The position numbers and the translations under genes were made by a program. Source: Caulobacteraceae bacterium (GTDB lineage: Bacteria; Pseudomonadota; Alphaproteobacteria; Caulobacterales; Caulobacteraceae). From it: DNA of 51,820 nucleotides. The notes under the pieces are model-generated. The model searched no databases. It was not told the DNA's origin and was given only the letters and a program-made list of their open reading frames with translations. The stretch lies in the NCBI GenBank assembly GCA_947475465.1, contig CANJLK010000021.1:1-51820 (forward strand), read 5' to 3'. Below, piece by piece: positions 24,848 to 34,443 of the stretch (the stretch's first letter is position 1; each line of letters starts with the position of its first letter).

Positions 24848-25378
24848 ATGGCGACTGAGACCCAAGAAAGCACGCAGCCGGCGGAAGCCGCTGCGTCCGG
24901 CGGCTTGCCGCAGTTCGACTTCCAATGGTGGCCGGGCCAGATTGTCTGGTTCCTCATCATGTTTGCGGTCGTGCTGCTGTTCGTGCGCCTGTTCGCAGCG
25001 CCGCGGGTCGGCGGGGGGATCGAGGACCGCGAGGCCAAGATCAATGGCGACATCGCCGACGCCCGCCGCCTGAAGGACGAAGCTGAAGCCCAGGCCGCCG
25101 CCGCGGCCGCTGAAACCGCACAGGCCCGCGCAGGCGCTCAGCGCCTGGGCGCGGAGGCTCGCGCCAAGGCTCAGGCGGAGATCGCCGCGCGCCTGGCCGA
25201 GGAAGAAGCGAAACTGGCCGAAAAGGCCGCCGTGGCCGATGCGCGCATCGCCAAGGCTCGCGACGCGGCTATGGCCAACGTCGCGTCCATCGCCTCCGAC
25301 ACAGCCGGCGCCATTGTCGCCAAGCTGACGGGCCGCGCCGCCTCGGCTGCTGAACTGGCTTCGGCCAAGGGATCCTGA
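24848..25378 (+). CDS. atpF': ATP synthase F0 subunit b'
   Basis: 176 residues: one membrane helix (WFLIMFAVVLLFVRLFAA), then a long Ala/Glu/Lys-rich coiled coil. The FDFQWWPGQIVWFL start is typical of alphaproteobacterial b'. It forms one arm of the heterodimeric peripheral stalk with the next gene product. Confidence 0.93.
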   Translation: MATETQESTQPAEAAASGGLPQFDFQWWPGQIVWFLIMFAVVLLFVRLFAAPRVGGGIEDREAKINGDIADARRLKDEAEAQAAAAAAETAQARAGAQRLGAEARAKAQAEIAARLAEEEAKLAEKAAVADARIAKARDAAMANVASIASDTAGAIVAKLTGRAASAAELASAKGS

Positions 25379-25383
25379 AGACT

Positions 25384-25875
25384 ATGGAACTGCTGACCGA
25401 CGCGCACTTCTGGGTAGGCGTCGCCTTCGTGGTGTTCCTGGCCGTCCTGGTGATGGCCGGAGTGCACAAGCTCGCCTGGAAGGCTCTCGGCGACGCCGGC
25501 GACAAAGTCCGCGCCCAACTCGACGAAGCCAACCGCCTGCGCGAGGAAGCCCAGCAACTGCTGTCCGGCATCAAGGCGGACCGCGAAGCCTCCGAGAAGC
25601 TGGCGGCCGAGATGCTGGCCAACGCCCGCGAGGAAGCAGCCCGCCTGCAGGTCGAAGCCCAGGAAAAGCTCGCAGAGCAGATCGAGCGCCGCGGCCAGTT
25701 GGCCGAGCGCCGGATCGCTACCGCCGAGGCTCAGGCCGCCGCGGACGTGAAGGCCGCCGCCGCCGACCTGGCTGCGCAAATGGCCGAGCAGGTCCTCACC
25801 CAGCGCCTCACGGGCGCCAAGTCAGATCCCCTGATCGACGCGGCGATCGGCCAGATGGCCGGCAAACTCCAGTAG
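25384..25875 (+). CDS. atpF: ATP synthase F0 subunit b
   Basis: 163 residues, starting 5 bases after b'. N-terminal membrane helix (FWVGVAFVVFLAVLVM), then a coiled coil (AQLDEANRLREEAQQLLSGI) to the C terminus. Second arm of the peripheral stalk. The F1 genes (atpHAGDC) are not in the window, as is normal for alphaproteobacteria. Confidence 0.94.
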   Translation: MELLTDAHFWVGVAFVVFLAVLVMAGVHKLAWKALGDAGDKVRAQLDEANRLREEAQQLLSGIKADREASEKLAAEMLANAREEAARLQVEAQEKLAEQIERRGQLAERRIATAEAQAAADVKAAAADLAAQMAEQVLTQRLTGAKSDPLIDAAIGQMAGKLQ

Positions 25876-25884
25876 GTAAAAGCG

Positions 25885-26286
25885 CTAGACGGCTTTGGGC
25901 CTGAAGCGTCGGCCGAGATAGCGGCGCGAACGGACCGCGAAGCGCGCTCGCCTGGGCAGGATCAGGCGTTCCATCCGCAGATACTGCTGCCAGAACACCG
26001 GTATGATCTCCGGGTCGCGCCGCATCAGGCGGCGGATCGGGAAGACCATCTTGGGGTGAGCCTTCTGGATGCGCAGGAACTGGCGCTTGGCCTTAAACGA
26101 GTTGCGCAGGACGATCATCAGCCCGATGACCAGCAACGGCAGTCCGATGTGACCAGGCAAAGGCGCGAGCACCAGACCCGCCAGCATGATCACGCCGCCA
26201 AGGGCAAGCAACGCCCAACGCGCCAGGCGTGAGGCTAGCTCGCGGGCGAACTCGTCAGAGGCGCGATAGACGCGCAAGGATGGCAT
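25885..26286 (-). CDS. Small membrane protein with a central hydrophobic hairpin
   Basis: 133 residues if it begins at MPSLRVYRASDEFARELA, or 158 from an upstream ATG at 26361; neither has a clear ribosome site. A hydrophobic hairpin (WALLALGGVIMLAGLVLAPL, then PGHIGLPLLVIGLMIVL) recalls the PGPGW family of putative membrane proteins. A very basic tail follows (RRARFAVRSRRYLGRRFRP). It converges on atpF with 9 bases between stops. Function unknown. Confidence 0.65.
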   Translation of the reverse strand: MPSLRVYRASDEFARELASRLARWALLALGGVIMLAGLVLAPLPGHIGLPLLVIGLMIVLRNSFKAKRQFLRIQKAHPKMVFPIRRLMRRDPEIIPVFWQQYLRMERLILPRRARFAVRSRRYLGRRFRPKAV

Positions 26287-26426
26287 GGCGAAAGACACTG
26301 GAGCAAAAACCTGGGAGCACGCGGAAGGTTCAAGGGGAGGTCGAAACCGCCGCTGTGCCATCTTGATATGCGAACGGACTTAGGAGTCGTAAAGGCGTCG
26401 TCCCAGTTAAATTTACTCCACGTCAC

Positions 26427-27995
26427 CTATTCGGCCGCCAATGGCGCCGGCGCCACAGTTGTGGGCTCTGGGCGCCATGCCAATTTGGGCTTCCGGGCGG
26501 CCAAGGTTTCGTCCAGACGACGCAGCGGGGCGAGATAGGGCGCGCCCTTGAAGCGCTGCACATCACCCGCCTTCGCGACCTGGGCCAGGGCCAGGAGTGC
26601 GTCGCAGAATCGGTCGAGCTCGCGCCTGGATTCTGTCTCCGTGGGCTCGATCAGCATCGCGCCATGGACCACCAGCGGGAAGTACATGGTCATGGGGTGG
26701 AAGCCCTCGTCGATCATCGCCTTGGCGAAGTCGAGGGTGGTGACGCCCGTCCCTTCCAGCCAGCTGTCGTCGAACAGGGCCTCGTGCATGCAAGGGCCGT
26801 CGGGGAAGGCGGGGGTCATGGCGGCGGAGAGCCGGGCCTTGATGTAGTTGGCGTTGAGGACGGCGTCCTCGGCGACCTGGCGCAGGCCGTCGGCGCCGTG
26901 GCTGCGCATGTAGGCGTAGGCGCGGACGAACATGCCCATCTGGCCGTGAAAGGCGGTCATGCGACCGAAGCCTGTGTCGTGCTCGGCCAGGCTCAGGCCC
27001 TCGGAGCCGTGGACCACCCAGGGGGCCGGGGCGAAGGGGGCCAGGGCGTCGGACAGCACCACGGGGCCCGCCCCCGGTCCGCCGCCGCCGTGCGGGGTGG
27101 AGAAGGTCTTGTGCAGGTTGATGTGCATGGCGTCGACGCCCAAGTCGCCGGGGCGGACGCGGCCGACGATGGCGTTGAAGTTGGCCCCGTCGCAGTAGAA
27201 GTACGCCCCGTGCGCGTGCGCGACGCGCGCGATCTCAACGATGTCGCGCTCGAAGAGGCCGCAGGTGTTGGGGTTGGTGACCATGATGGCGGCGACGTCG
27301 GGGCCGAGCTTGGCCTCGAGGTCAGCGAGGTCGACGCGACCGTCCGTGGTCTGAGCAATTTCCTGGACGGAGTAACCGACGAAGGCGGCGGTGGCGGGGT
27401 TGGTGCCGTGGGCCGAGGTGGGCACCAGGACCCGGCGCCGGTGGCCCTGGCCGGCGGCCTCGTGGGCGGCGCGGATGCAGAGCAGCCCGCAGAGCTCGCC
27501 GTGGGCGCCGGCCTTGGGCGACATGGCGACGGCGGGCATGCCGGTCAGCGTCTTCAGCCAGTGGGCGAGGCGGTCCATGAGCGCAAGCGCGCCCTGGGCG
27601 GTGGCGGCCGGCGCCAGGGGGTGGAGGTCGGCGAAGCCCGGCAGGCGGGCCATCTTCTCGTTGAGGCGCGGGTTGTGCTTCATGGTGCACGAGCCCAGCG
27701 GATAGAGCGCCAGGTCGATGGCGTGGTTCTTCTGGGACAGGCGCACGTAGTGGCGAAGGGTCTCCGGCTCGGAGAGGCCCGGCAGGCCGATGGGCGCGGC
27801 GCGGACGAGATCGCCGAGGTCGGAGGCGTCGAACTCGGCCTGCGGCAGGTCGACACCGGTCTTGTCCCAGCCGCCCAGTTCGAAGAGCAGCGGCTCGTCC
27901 TGCAGAAGGGCGCGGGCGCCGGTCAGGGACGCGTGGCCGGCGGAGCCCTCGGCGGCTTGCGGCTGGGTGGGGCGGCCGACGCTGGACATGGTCAT
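26427..27995 (-). CDS. gcvPB: Glycine dehydrogenase (decarboxylating) subunit 2
   Basis: 522 residues, C-terminal half of the two-gene P protein. The PLP lysine is in [19 protein letters not shown]. Other family marks are [17 protein letters not shown] and [14 protein letters not shown] protein decarboxylates glycine and passes the aminomethyl group to the lipoyl arm of GcvH. The start overlaps the gcvPA stop (ATGA). It is the last gene of the operon. Confidence 0.96.
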   Translation of the reverse strand: MTMSSVGRPTQPQAAEGSAGHASLTGARALLQDEPLLFELGGWDKTGVDLPQAEFDASDLGDLVRAAPIGLPGLSEPETLRHYVRLSQKNHAIDLALYPLGSCTMKHNPRLNEKMARLPGFADLHPLAPAATAQGALALMDRLAHWLKTLTGMPAVAMSPKAGAHGELCGLLCIRAAHEAAGQGHRRRVLVPTSAHGTNPATAAFVGYSVQEIAQTTDGRVDLADLEAKLGPDVAAIMVTNPNTCGLFERDIVEIARVAHAHGAYFYCDGANFNAIVGRVRPGDLGVDAMHINLHKTFSTPHGGGGPGAGPVVLSDALAPFAPAPWVVHGSEGLSLAEHDTGFGRMTAFHGQMGMFVRAYAYMRSHGADGLRQVAEDAVLNANYIKARLSAAMTPAFPDGPCMHEALFDDSWLEGTGVTTLDFAKAMIDEGFHPMTMYFPLVVHGAMLIEPTETESRRELDRFCDALLALAQVAKAGDVQRFKGAPYLAPLRRLDETLAARKPKLAWRPEPTTVAPAPLAAE

Positions 27996-29338
27996 TGGCC
28001 GATCCTCCGGGTCAGGGCGGCAGACAGGGCCGCGATATCCTCAGGCGTTGTGGTCTCGGTGACGGCGAGCAACAGGACGTCGTCCAGGCCGGCGTCGGGC
28101 GCCAGGCGCGAATAGGGCACCCCGCCCACCACGCCGTCGGCCAGCATGGCTTCGACCAGGGCGGCGGCGGAACCGGGCGTGCGGATGGCGATCTCGTTGA
28201 AGAAGCGCGGGGTGAGGATCTCGACGCCGGGGATGACCTCTAGCGCGGTCTTCAGGGCCCGGGCCTTGCCGTGGTTGATGGCCGCCAGCTGGCGCAGGCC
28301 CGCCTCGCCCAGAAGGGAGAGGTGGATGGTGAAGGCCAGCGCGCAGAGGCCCGAGTTGGTGCAGATGTTCGAGGTCGCCTTCTCCCTGCGGATGTGCTGT
28401 TCGCGGGTGGACAGCGTCAGGACGAAGCCGCGTCGGCCCTCGGCGTCGACGGTCTCGCCGCAGAGGCGCCCGGGCATCTGGCGGACCAGCTTCTCGCGGG
28501 CGGCGAAGAGGCCGACGTAGGGGCCGCCGAAGTTCAGCGCATTGCCGATCGACTGGCCCTCGGCCACGGCGATGTCGGCGCCCATCTCGCCCGGAGACTT
28601 GAGCAGGCCGAAGGAGACGGCCTCGGTGGTGACGACGATCAGGAGGGCGCCGGCGGCGTGCGCCGCCTCGGCGATCGCCGAGACGTCTGTGACCACACCG
28701 AAGACATTGGGGGTCTGGACCACGACGCAGGCGGTGTCGGCGTCGATGGCGGCGATCACGGCGGCCTCCGCGTCGATGGCGGCGGCCAGGCGCTCGATGG
28801 TCATGCCCTCGGCGTGGGCGATGGTCTGGGTGACGGCGGCGTAGTGCGGATGCAGGCCGCCGGAGAGCACGGCCTTCTCGCGGCGGGTGACCCGCTTGGC
28901 CATCATCACGGCCTCGGCGGTGGCGGTCGAGCCGTCGTACATCGAGGCGTTGGCGACATCGAGGCCGGTCAGGGCGGCGACCTGGGTCTGGAATTCGAAG
29001 AGGACCTGCAGGGTCCCCTGGGCGATTTCCGGCTGGTAGGGGGTGTAGCTGGTCAGGAATTCCGAGCGCTGGATGATGTGATCGACGCTGGCCGGCACAT
29101 GGTGGCGGTAGGCCCCGGCCCCGCAGAAGAACGGCCCGGCGCCGGCCGGGCGGTTCAGGGCGGCCAGCGCGCCCAGCTCCCGCTCCACCTCCAGTTCGCC
29201 CGCGTGCGGCGGCAGGTCGAAGAGGCCGGCCCGGCGGGCGCTCTTGGGGACGTCGACGAAGAGGTCGTCGATGGAGGACGCGCCGATCACGCCCAGCATC
29301 TGGGCGCGGTCGGAGGCGGTCAGGGGGAGGTAGCGCAT
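27992..29338 (-). CDS. gcvPA: Glycine dehydrogenase (decarboxylating) subunit 1
   Basis: 448 residues beginning [19 protein letters not shown], matching the N-terminal half of P protein. [23 protein letters not shown] segment ([16 protein letters not shown]) and [15 protein letters not shown] are family signatures. It works as a complex with GcvPB. It is separated from gcvH by 212 bases that carry a palindromic repeat. Confidence 0.95.
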   Translation of the reverse strand: MRYLPLTASDRAQMLGVIGASSIDDLFVDVPKSARRAGLFDLPPHAGELEVERELGALAALNRPAGAGPFFCGAGAYRHHVPASVDHIIQRSEFLTSYTPYQPEIAQGTLQVLFEFQTQVAALTGLDVANASMYDGSTATAEAVMMAKRVTRREKAVLSGGLHPHYAAVTQTIAHAEGMTIERLAAAIDAEAAVIAAIDADTACVVVQTPNVFGVVTDVSAIAEAAHAAGALLIVVTTEAVSFGLLKSPGEMGADIAVAEGQSIGNALNFGGPYVGLFAAREKLVRQMPGRLCGETVDAEGRRGFVLTLSTREQHIRREKATSNICTNSGLCALAFTIHLSLLGEAGLRQLAAINHGKARALKTALEVIPGVEILTPRFFNEIAIRTPGSAAALVEAMLADGVVGGVPYSRLAPDAGLDDVLLLAVTETTTPEDIAALSAALTRRIGQ

Positions 29339-29366
29339 GGGTCAGGTCACTCGATAGGTTTCAGAT

Positions 29367-29526
29367 GCTCCCCCAGCGCGGAGCGCGTCCGGGGGAGCTG
29401 TCAGCGAAGCTGACTGAGGGGGTTGCAGCCCACGGGCCTTTCCGTCGGGGAGGAAACCCCCTCCGTCTCGCTGCGTGTCCGCAGCGATCCACCTCCCCCT
29501 GTACGGGCTTCGCCCTGGGGGAGGAT
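29367..29526. repeat. G/C-rich intergenic palindromic repeat, copy 2
   Basis: Two linked hairpin units (CTCCCCCAGCGCGGAGCGCG, then GGGGGAGCTGTCAGCGAAGC; later CCACCTCCCCCTGTACGGGC with CGCCCTGGGGGAGG) fill the gcvH-gcvPA gap inside the operon. They are transcribed with it and may fold to adjust expression of the P-protein genes relative to gcvT-gcvH. Related to the elements at 374, 48670 and 51436. Confidence 0.65.
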
Positions 29527-29550
29527 CTAAGGCGACGCGACGGGTCATCT

Positions 29551-29916
29551 TCAGAGCGTCTGGAGGTATTGTTCGTAGGCGTGGCGGTCCATGAGGGCGT
29601 CGAACTCGGCGGGGTTGGCGGGCTTGAGCTTGGCGAACCAGCCGGCGGCCTCGGGGGCGGCGTTGACGGTGTCGGGCGAGCCGCTGAGGATTCCGTTGGC
29701 CTCGACCACCTCGCCGGAAATCGGCGCGTAGACGTCGGACGCGGCCTTGACGCTCTCGACGACGGCGAAGTTCTCGCCGGCCTTGTAGGCCTTGCCGACC
29801 TCAGGGGTTTCGACGAAGACCACGTCGCCCAGCTGTTCGGCGGCGTAGCCGGTGATGCCGACGATGGCGACGTCGCCATCCATCTCGACCCACTCGTGAT
29901 CCTTGGTGAAGCGCAT
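29551..29916 (-). CDS. gcvH: Glycine cleavage system H protein
   Basis: 121 residues from ATG 29916 ([15 protein letters not shown]). The lipoyl-lysine is in [39 protein letters not shown] is the typical N-terminal half. It shuttles the aminomethyl group between P, T and L proteins. 11 bases separate it from the gcvT stop. Confidence 0.97.
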   Translation of the reverse strand: MRFTKDHEWVEMDGDVAIVGITGYAAEQLGDVVFVETPEVGKAYKAGENFAVVESVKAASDVYAPISGEVVEANGILSGSPDTVNAAPEAAGWFAKLKPANPAEFDALMDRHAYEQYLQTL

Positions 29917-29927
29917 GGGGAGTGTTC

Positions 29928-31049
29928 CTATTTCCGCACGTAGCGATGGGGGACGAAGGGGGAGGTGACGACGTCGCAGGGCTGGGGCTTGCCGCGGACG
30001 ATGACGGCGAGGCGGGTTCCGGGGCTGGCGTGGGCCGGAGGGACGAAGCCGAGCGCGATGCCGCCCTTCAGGCAAGGCGAGAAGCCGCCGGAGGTGACGA
30101 CGCCGATGAGGGCGCCCGACGCATCGGCGATCTGCGCGCCCTCGCGGGCCGGGGCGCCTTCGAGGACCCTCAGGGCGACGCGGTCCCGGGCGGGCCCCTG
30201 CGCCATCTCGCGGGCGATGCGCGCGGCGCCCGGATAGGCCAGCGCCTCGGTGCGCTTCTTCGAGACGCAGAAGCCGAGGTCGCCCTCGATGGGGCTCACG
30301 GTTTCGTCGAGGTCGTGGCCGTAGAGCGGCAGGCCGGCTTCGAGGCGCAGGGAATCGCGGGCGCCCAGGCCGATGGGCTTCACGCGGGGGTCGGAGAGCA
30401 GGGTGTTCCAGACGGCTTCGGCGGCGTGGGCGGGGATGGAGATCTCGTAGCCGTCCTCGCCGGTGTAGCCGGTCCGTGAGACCAGGAGATCGACGCCGAA
30501 GCCAGACAGGGCGCGGGCGTCCATGAAGGCCATGCCGGCGGCGGCCGGGACGTGGGCCTGGAAAACGGCGGCGGCCTCCGGGCCCTGGATCGCCAGCAGG
30601 GCGCGGTCTTCGAGCCGCTCGATCTCGACCTGGCCGGCCAGCGCCTGGGCCATCACCGCGAAGTCGTTGTCCTTGCAGGCGCCGTTGACGACGACAAAGA
30701 GGCCGTCGTCGTCCGGGCGGCCCGCCATCAGGTCGTCGACGATCCCGCCTTGGGCATTCAGGAGGACGGAATATTTCTGGCGGCCGGGTTTCAGGCCCCT
30801 GAAGGCCCCGGGCGTCACCGCCTCGAAGGCGGCGAGGGGATCGGCGCCCCGCAGGCGGGCCTGGCCCATGTGGGAGACGTCGAAGAGGCCGGCGTGCTCC
30901 CGGGTCCACAGGTGTTCCTGCAGCACGCCCAGTGGATACTGGACCGGCATGTCGTAGCCGGCGAAGGGGACCATCCGCGCGCCCGCCGCTATGTGGGCGG
31001 CGTGCAGTGGCGTGACCTTCAAGGCCGCGTCGGTGGGGGTTTCGGCCAT
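29928..31049 (-). CDS. gcvT: Glycine cleavage system T protein (aminomethyltransferase)
   Basis: 373 residues from ATG 31049 ([15 protein letters not shown] start, then [20 protein letters not shown]). The folate-binding family marks [22 protein letters not shown] and [20 protein letters not shown] are all present. It transfers the one-carbon unit to tetrahydrofolate and releases ammonia. First gene of the operon, directly under riboswitch control. Confidence 0.96.
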   Translation of the reverse strand: MAETPTDAALKVTPLHAAHIAAGARMVPFAGYDMPVQYPLGVLQEHLWTREHAGLFDVSHMGQARLRGADPLAAFEAVTPGAFRGLKPGRQKYSVLLNAQGGIVDDLMAGRPDDDGLFVVVNGACKDNDFAVMAQALAGQVEIERLEDRALLAIQGPEAAAVFQAHVPAAAGMAFMDARALSGFGVDLLVSRTGYTGEDGYEISIPAHAAEAVWNTLLSDPRVKPIGLGARDSLRLEAGLPLYGHDLDETVSPIEGDLGFCVSKKRTEALAYPGAARIAREMAQGPARDRVALRVLEGAPAREGAQIADASGALIGVVTSGGFSPCLKGGIALGFVPPAHASPGTRLAVIVRGKPQPCDVVTSPFVPHRYVRK

Positions 31050-31107
31050 CTGGACTCCGGCTGACGAACAGGCGCGAGGCCACGGGCGAGCCGCGGCCAC
31101 CTTGCGC

Positions 31108-31326
31108 CCCCGCTGTCCTTGGGCCTGAGAGATTTCGGATCGCCCGGTGACCTGGGCGACCGTTTGCTCCTTCGGCGCCCTGCCTGGCTCAAGATGAGCC
31201 ACGCAGGAACTTTCCAGCGTGCATCAGCCCCTCGCGGTCCGTTTGCCTGAGCGTTTCCGGGGCGGTTGCGCCTTCGGCTCCGGGCCCGTCGGCCGGGGGC
31301 CTTGGGGTCCGATCTCTCCCGCGAGA
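31108..31326 (-). ncRNA. Tandem glycine riboswitch
   Basis: Two aptamers lie in tandem ahead of gcvT on the minus strand. The first runs from GCGGGAGAGATCGGACC through GCCGAAGGCGCAACCGCCCC to AACGCTCAGGCAAACGGACC. The second has GGAAAGTTCCT, GCCGAAGGAGCAAACGG and AAATCTCTCAGGCCCAAGGA. The paired GAGAG, GCCGAAGG-GCAA and CTCAGGC-AA-GGAC elements are the glycine riboswitch consensus. Glycine binding turns on the cleavage operon. About 60 bases separate it from the gcvT start. Confidence 0.95.
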
Positions 31327-31475
31327 GTCGAGCCGGAAGGTGCGGGAGCGGGGTGGGAGAGTCAATGCGCCGATGGGCCGTTCGGCGGCGCAAAAGCCGA
31401 TCGCCGGAATTGACACCACGGGCGAAAACAGGAAATGCCAGGGCCAGTTGAGTGCTTCGATCGGTGGCCGCGTAA

Positions 31476-31694
31476 ATGCCCAGGTACCATTTCCATCGGC
31501 TCCCTGAAGCCGGCGGAGACACCCACCCGGTCGAGCGGGCCCACTTCAGCGACGCCGCGGCGATGCGCCATGCGATCGGTCCGGATTTCCCCGACGGCTG
31601 CGACCTTTGGCAGGGCGAGCGCTATGTGGGGCGCTTCCACGCCGCCGCCGCGGGGCCGAGGGAGAGGGGGCAAGCCAAAGCCGACGCTGCGTGA
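31476..31694 (+). CDS. Small conserved protein, DUF6894-like
   Basis: 72 residues starting MPRYHFHRLPEAGGDTHPVE, then SDAAAMRHAIGPDFPDG. The PRY-FH start and the acidic, alanine-rich helix after it recall the small alphaproteobacterial DUF6894 proteins. No ribosome site is obvious. It diverges from the gcv operon. Function unknown. Confidence 0.5.
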   Translation: MPRYHFHRLPEAGGDTHPVERAHFSDAAAMRHAIGPDFPDGCDLWQGERYVGRFHAAAAGPRERGQAKADAA

Positions 31695-31712
31695 GCGGCC
31701 CCAAAGAATTTG

Positions 31713-31775
31713 AACCACGGAAGACACGGAAGGCAGGGTCGCTTGGATTCCGTGCTGTCCGTGTTTTCCGTGGTT
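31713..31775. repeat. Long inverted repeat AACCACGGAAGACACGGA ... TCCGTGTTTTCCGTGGTT
   Basis: The 18-base arms match at 17 positions and enclose a 27-base loop. The right side is also a tandem array of CCGTGNTNT (three 9-base units). Sequences of the CCACGGAAxACACGGA kind recur in intergenic regions of many unrelated bacteria. It lies between the DUF6894-like gene and the next CDS, in a 243-base gap without another gene. Confidence 0.75.
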
Positions 31776-31937
31776 ATTCATTCTTCCGCTTCGCGGATGG
31801 GGCCGTCCTGGCGGACGTTCGGCCGCAGCCGCGCCGCGCGATTGGTCTTCCCTATTGGCGCGCCTGACCCGATAGTGACCGGGCTGGTGAAGTGACGGGC
31901 GCCGGCGAGTGAATGAACGCGCCCAGGACGGCCAGCG

Positions 31938-33107
31938 ATGCCGCAGATCAATCTCACGGCCCTGAACGGGCCCGAGCTCCGACAGCTCCTCGACGCCAGC
32001 CGCCGGCGTGGCGACGCGACGGCGTCCTATCAGATCCTCCAGGAGATGGCCGCGCGGCGGGGGACGGCGCCGGCCCCGCGCCGGGGCTTCGCCGCAAGGC
32101 GGCCCGCCGAGGCGCGTCTCGTGGCCGTGGACCTGGGCGATCCTCCGGAGGCGGAGGACGACCTGCCGCCGATGCCCAACTGGCGCGCGCCGGACCGCCG
32201 CGCCGAAGTCGGCCGGCCCGAGGACCGCGAACCCGCGCCCGAACCCGACGAGCTCGCGCCACCGGAGCCCGCCGCGCGGCGGTCGCGGCGCAAGACGCAG
32301 GCCAAACGCCGGGCGGCGGCGCCCGTGGAGCCCACCTCGGAGCCCACCTCGGAGCCCACCTCGGAGCCCTCCGCGGAGCCCTCCGCGGAGCTGACGACGC
32401 CGCCGGACGAGCCGCCGCTCAGGCTGTTCGAGGCCGAGGCCGAACCGGCCGCGGCGCACGAGCCGCCTGAGCCCTTGCGACTCGACGCCGCCCCGGGCAA
32501 GGCGACCGCCCGGCGCCGGGGCGGACTGGGCTTGGGCCTGCTGACCGGCCTCGTCGTAGGCGTGATCCTGGGCGCCGGGCTGGGCTGGTGGGGAGCCGGC
32601 CAGGTGCGCGCGGCGCCGCCGGTCAGCGCGTCGCCGAGCCCGGCCGCGCCCGCGGTCTCGGCGCCCATCGCAGCGCCCATTGAAGCGCCAGCGGACCCCG
32701 CCGCCGATGAGCCGGCTCTGAACGCCATTCCGGCGCCTGCGCCGCCGCGCTCAGCGCCGCCGACTGAAGCCGTCGAGGCGGCGTCCGAAGCGCCGGCGGA
32801 GACGTCGGAGGCGCCGCACAAGTCCGAGACCCGGCGTGAGGGGGCGGCGGCCTGCGCCGGCCAGACGACGCCGGCCGACCGGACGATCTGTGGCGACGCG
32901 GAGCTGCGCGATCTGCAGGGCCAGTTGCGGGCGGCCTATGCCCGGGCGTTGGAGGCCCATGAGGATCGCGCCCTGCTGCGCGCGCACCAGCTGGCCTGGC
33001 GCGAGGCGCGCGACGCGGTGTCCGATCCCGACAGGCTGGCGGCGCTCTACAGGGCTCGAATCCGAAAGCTTGACGCGGCGACAGCCGAGGCGCTGGCGGC
33101 GCGGTAG
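31938..33107 (+). CDS. Single-pass membrane protein with C-terminal LprI/DUF1311-like domain
   Basis: 389 residues. A short folded start (MPQINLTALNGPELRQLLDA) is followed by a basic, proline-rich cytoplasmic linker. A tandem repeat of EPTS/EPSA (five 12-base units at 32328-32387) comes next, then one membrane helix near residues 195-215 (GLGLLTGLVVGVILGAGLGW) and a periplasmic Ala/Pro-rich stalk. The last 80 residues (ACAGQTTPADRTICGDAELR, then HQLAWREARDAV) match the lysozyme-inhibitor LprI-like DUF1311 domain, with its two cysteines. This suggests a cell-envelope role. The repeat-coded linker is likely length-variable. Confidence 0.75.
   Translation: MPQINLTALNGPELRQLLDASRRRGDATASYQILQEMAARRGTAPAPRRGFAARRPAEARLVAVDLGDPPEAEDDLPPMPNWRAPDRRAEVGRPEDREPAPEPDELAPPEPAARRSRRKTQAKRRAAAPVEPTSEPTSEPTSEPSAEPSAELTTPPDEPPLRLFEAEAEPAAAHEPPEPLRLDAAPGKATARRRGGLGLGLLTGLVVGVILGAGLGWWGAGQVRAAPPVSASPSPAAPAVSAPIAAPIEAPADPAADEPALNAIPAPAPPRSAPPTEAVEAASEAPAETSEAPHKSETRREGAAACAGQTTPADRTICGDAELRDLQGQLRAAYARALEAHEDRALLRAHQLAWREARDAVSDPDRLAALYRARIRKLDAATAEALAAR
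32328..32387 (+). repeat. In-gene tandem repeat, 12-base unit x5
   Basis: GAGCCCACCTCG occurs three times, then GAGCCCTCCGCG twice, coding EPTS and EPSA. Units keep the frame, so copy-number change alters only the linker length. Confidence 0.9.
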
Positions 33108-33326
33108 TGCGGGCCGGCGGGCGGCCTCAGGACGGCGGTTTTGGCGGGCGCTTCGGCAGGCGGGCGGACGACCTGAAACAGCGCAGGACGCGCTTCAATA
33201 CACCGGTGAGCAGGATCGACAGCGCGGCCTGCGGACTCATGGGCGATATCCAGGCCTTGATCCGATGCGAAGTAGGTCGTGGCCCCGACGGGGTGGCGCA
33301 AGGTCCATTGGCATCGGCGTCTCTGG

Positions 33327-33349
33327 ATGGCCGGGACAAGCCCGGCCAT
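33327..33349. repeat. ATGGCCGGG-ACAAG-CCCGGCCAT palindromic element
   Basis: A perfect 9-pair hairpin of a type common between alphaproteobacterial genes (GTCATGGCCGGGCTTGTCCC). It lies 58 bases past the xth stop and may act as terminator for both flanking genes. The rest of the 33108-33406 gap holds no gene I trust. Confidence 0.7.
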
Positions 33350-33406
33350 GACGAAAGAATGGAGAATGCATTCAACCGCGGCGCCCGAGTTGAACGTCGA
33401 TTGACC

Positions 33407-34177
33407 CTAGCGCAGGTCCACCCAGGTCGGCGCGTGATCGCTGGCTTTCTCACGGCCGCGATAGGCCTTGTCGACGCCCGCGGCGGCGAGGCGGCCGGCG
33501 ACGGAGGGGCTGAGCAGCAGGTGGTCGATGCGCAGGCCAGCGTCGCGGCAGTAGGCGTTCCGGAAGTAGTCCCAGAAGGTATAGATGCGCTCGCCGGGGT
33601 GGCGTTCGCGCAGGGCGTCGGTCCAGCCCTGGTCGACCAGGGCCTTGAAGGCGGCCCGCACCTCGGGGCGGAAGAGGGCGTCGTCCAGCCAGCGTTCGGG
33701 TTTGTAGACGTCCAGCTCGGTGGGCATGACGTTGTAGTCCCCGGCCAGGATCACGGGGTGGCCGCTGGCCAGCAGGCCCTTGGCGTGGGCCGCGAAACGT
33801 TCGAACCAGGCGAGTTTGAACTCGAACTTCGGCCCCGGCGCGGGATTGCCGTTGGGCAGGTAGAGGCAGCCCACCACCAGGCCGTGGGCGGCGGCCTCGA
33901 TATAGCGGCTCTGGACGTCCGTGGGATCGCCGGGCAGGCCGCGCCGGGTCTCAACGGGCGTAGCGCCCCGGGCCAGTATGGCGACGCCGTTCCAGCTCTT
34001 CTGGCCATGCCAGATCGCGCCGTAGCCGGCGCTCTCGATCTGCGCCAGGGGGAAGCGGTCCTGCGGGGCCTTGAGCTCCTGCAGGCAGGCGATATCGGGG
34101 GCGGTCTCCGCCAGCCATTCCAGAAGGCGCGGCAGGCGGCCGTTGATCCCGTTCACATTGAAGGTGGCGATGCGCAC
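33407..34177 (-). CDS. xth: Exodeoxyribonuclease III / AP endonuclease
   Basis: 256 residues from a GTG start (VRIATFNVNGINGRL). Active-site motifs: catalytic CLQELK, LAGDYNV, YTFWDYF, RIDHLLLS and the terminal SDHAPTWVDL. Cleaves 5' of abasic sites in base-excision repair and removes 3' blocks. It diverges from a small conserved gene at 34245. A LexA-type box lies 270 bases upstream, beyond that gene, too far to be its own operator. Confidence 0.93.
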   Translation of the reverse strand: MRIATFNVNGINGRLPRLLEWLAETAPDIACLQELKAPQDRFPLAQIESAGYGAIWHGQKSWNGVAILARGATPVETRRGLPGDPTDVQSRYIEAAAHGLVVGCLYLPNGNPAPGPKFEFKLAWFERFAAHAKGLLASGHPVILAGDYNVMPTELDVYKPERWLDDALFRPEVRAAFKALVDQGWTDALRERHPGERIYTFWDYFRNAYCRDAGLRIDHLLLSPSVAGRLAAAGVDKAYRGREKASDHAPTWVDLR

Positions 34178-34244
34178 CTTGCCGATACGCGCGAGGGAAC
34201 GTTCGCGTTGCACGGGGATTCTCCACGCCGAAAGGGAGACCGCC

Positions 34245-34427
34245 ATGACCAAACGCGAACTCATCGAACCCCACGCCGGCGACAAGCGCTATGCGCGCCG
34301 CGACGCCCAGGGCCAGTTCACCGACGACCAGGCCGACGTCGGCCGCTCTCTGGCCGCCGACCAGCGGCAGCACTCGAAGACGCCGGCCAGGAAGGGTGAG
34401 GGCGACCGGGGCGACCGGCAGGGGTGA
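34245..34427 (+). CDS. Small, highly charged conserved protein
   Basis: 60 residues, ATG with AAAGGGAG ribosome site. MTKRELIEPHAGDKRYARRD, then GQFTDDQADVGRSLAADQR and a basic, disordered tail. The pattern is familiar from short conserved alphaproteobacterial hypotheticals. No domain or function is assigned. It diverges from xth. Confidence 0.7.
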   Translation: MTKRELIEPHAGDKRYARRDAQGQFTDDQADVGRSLAADQRQHSKTPARKGEGDRGDRQG

Positions 34428-34443
34428 GGCATTCGCCGCATAT

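Noticed and set aside
33127..33240. 37-codon minus-strand frame beginning MSPQAALSILLTGVLKRVL
   Set aside because: No ribosome site, and I recall no homologues; it may be chance in a G/C-rich gap.
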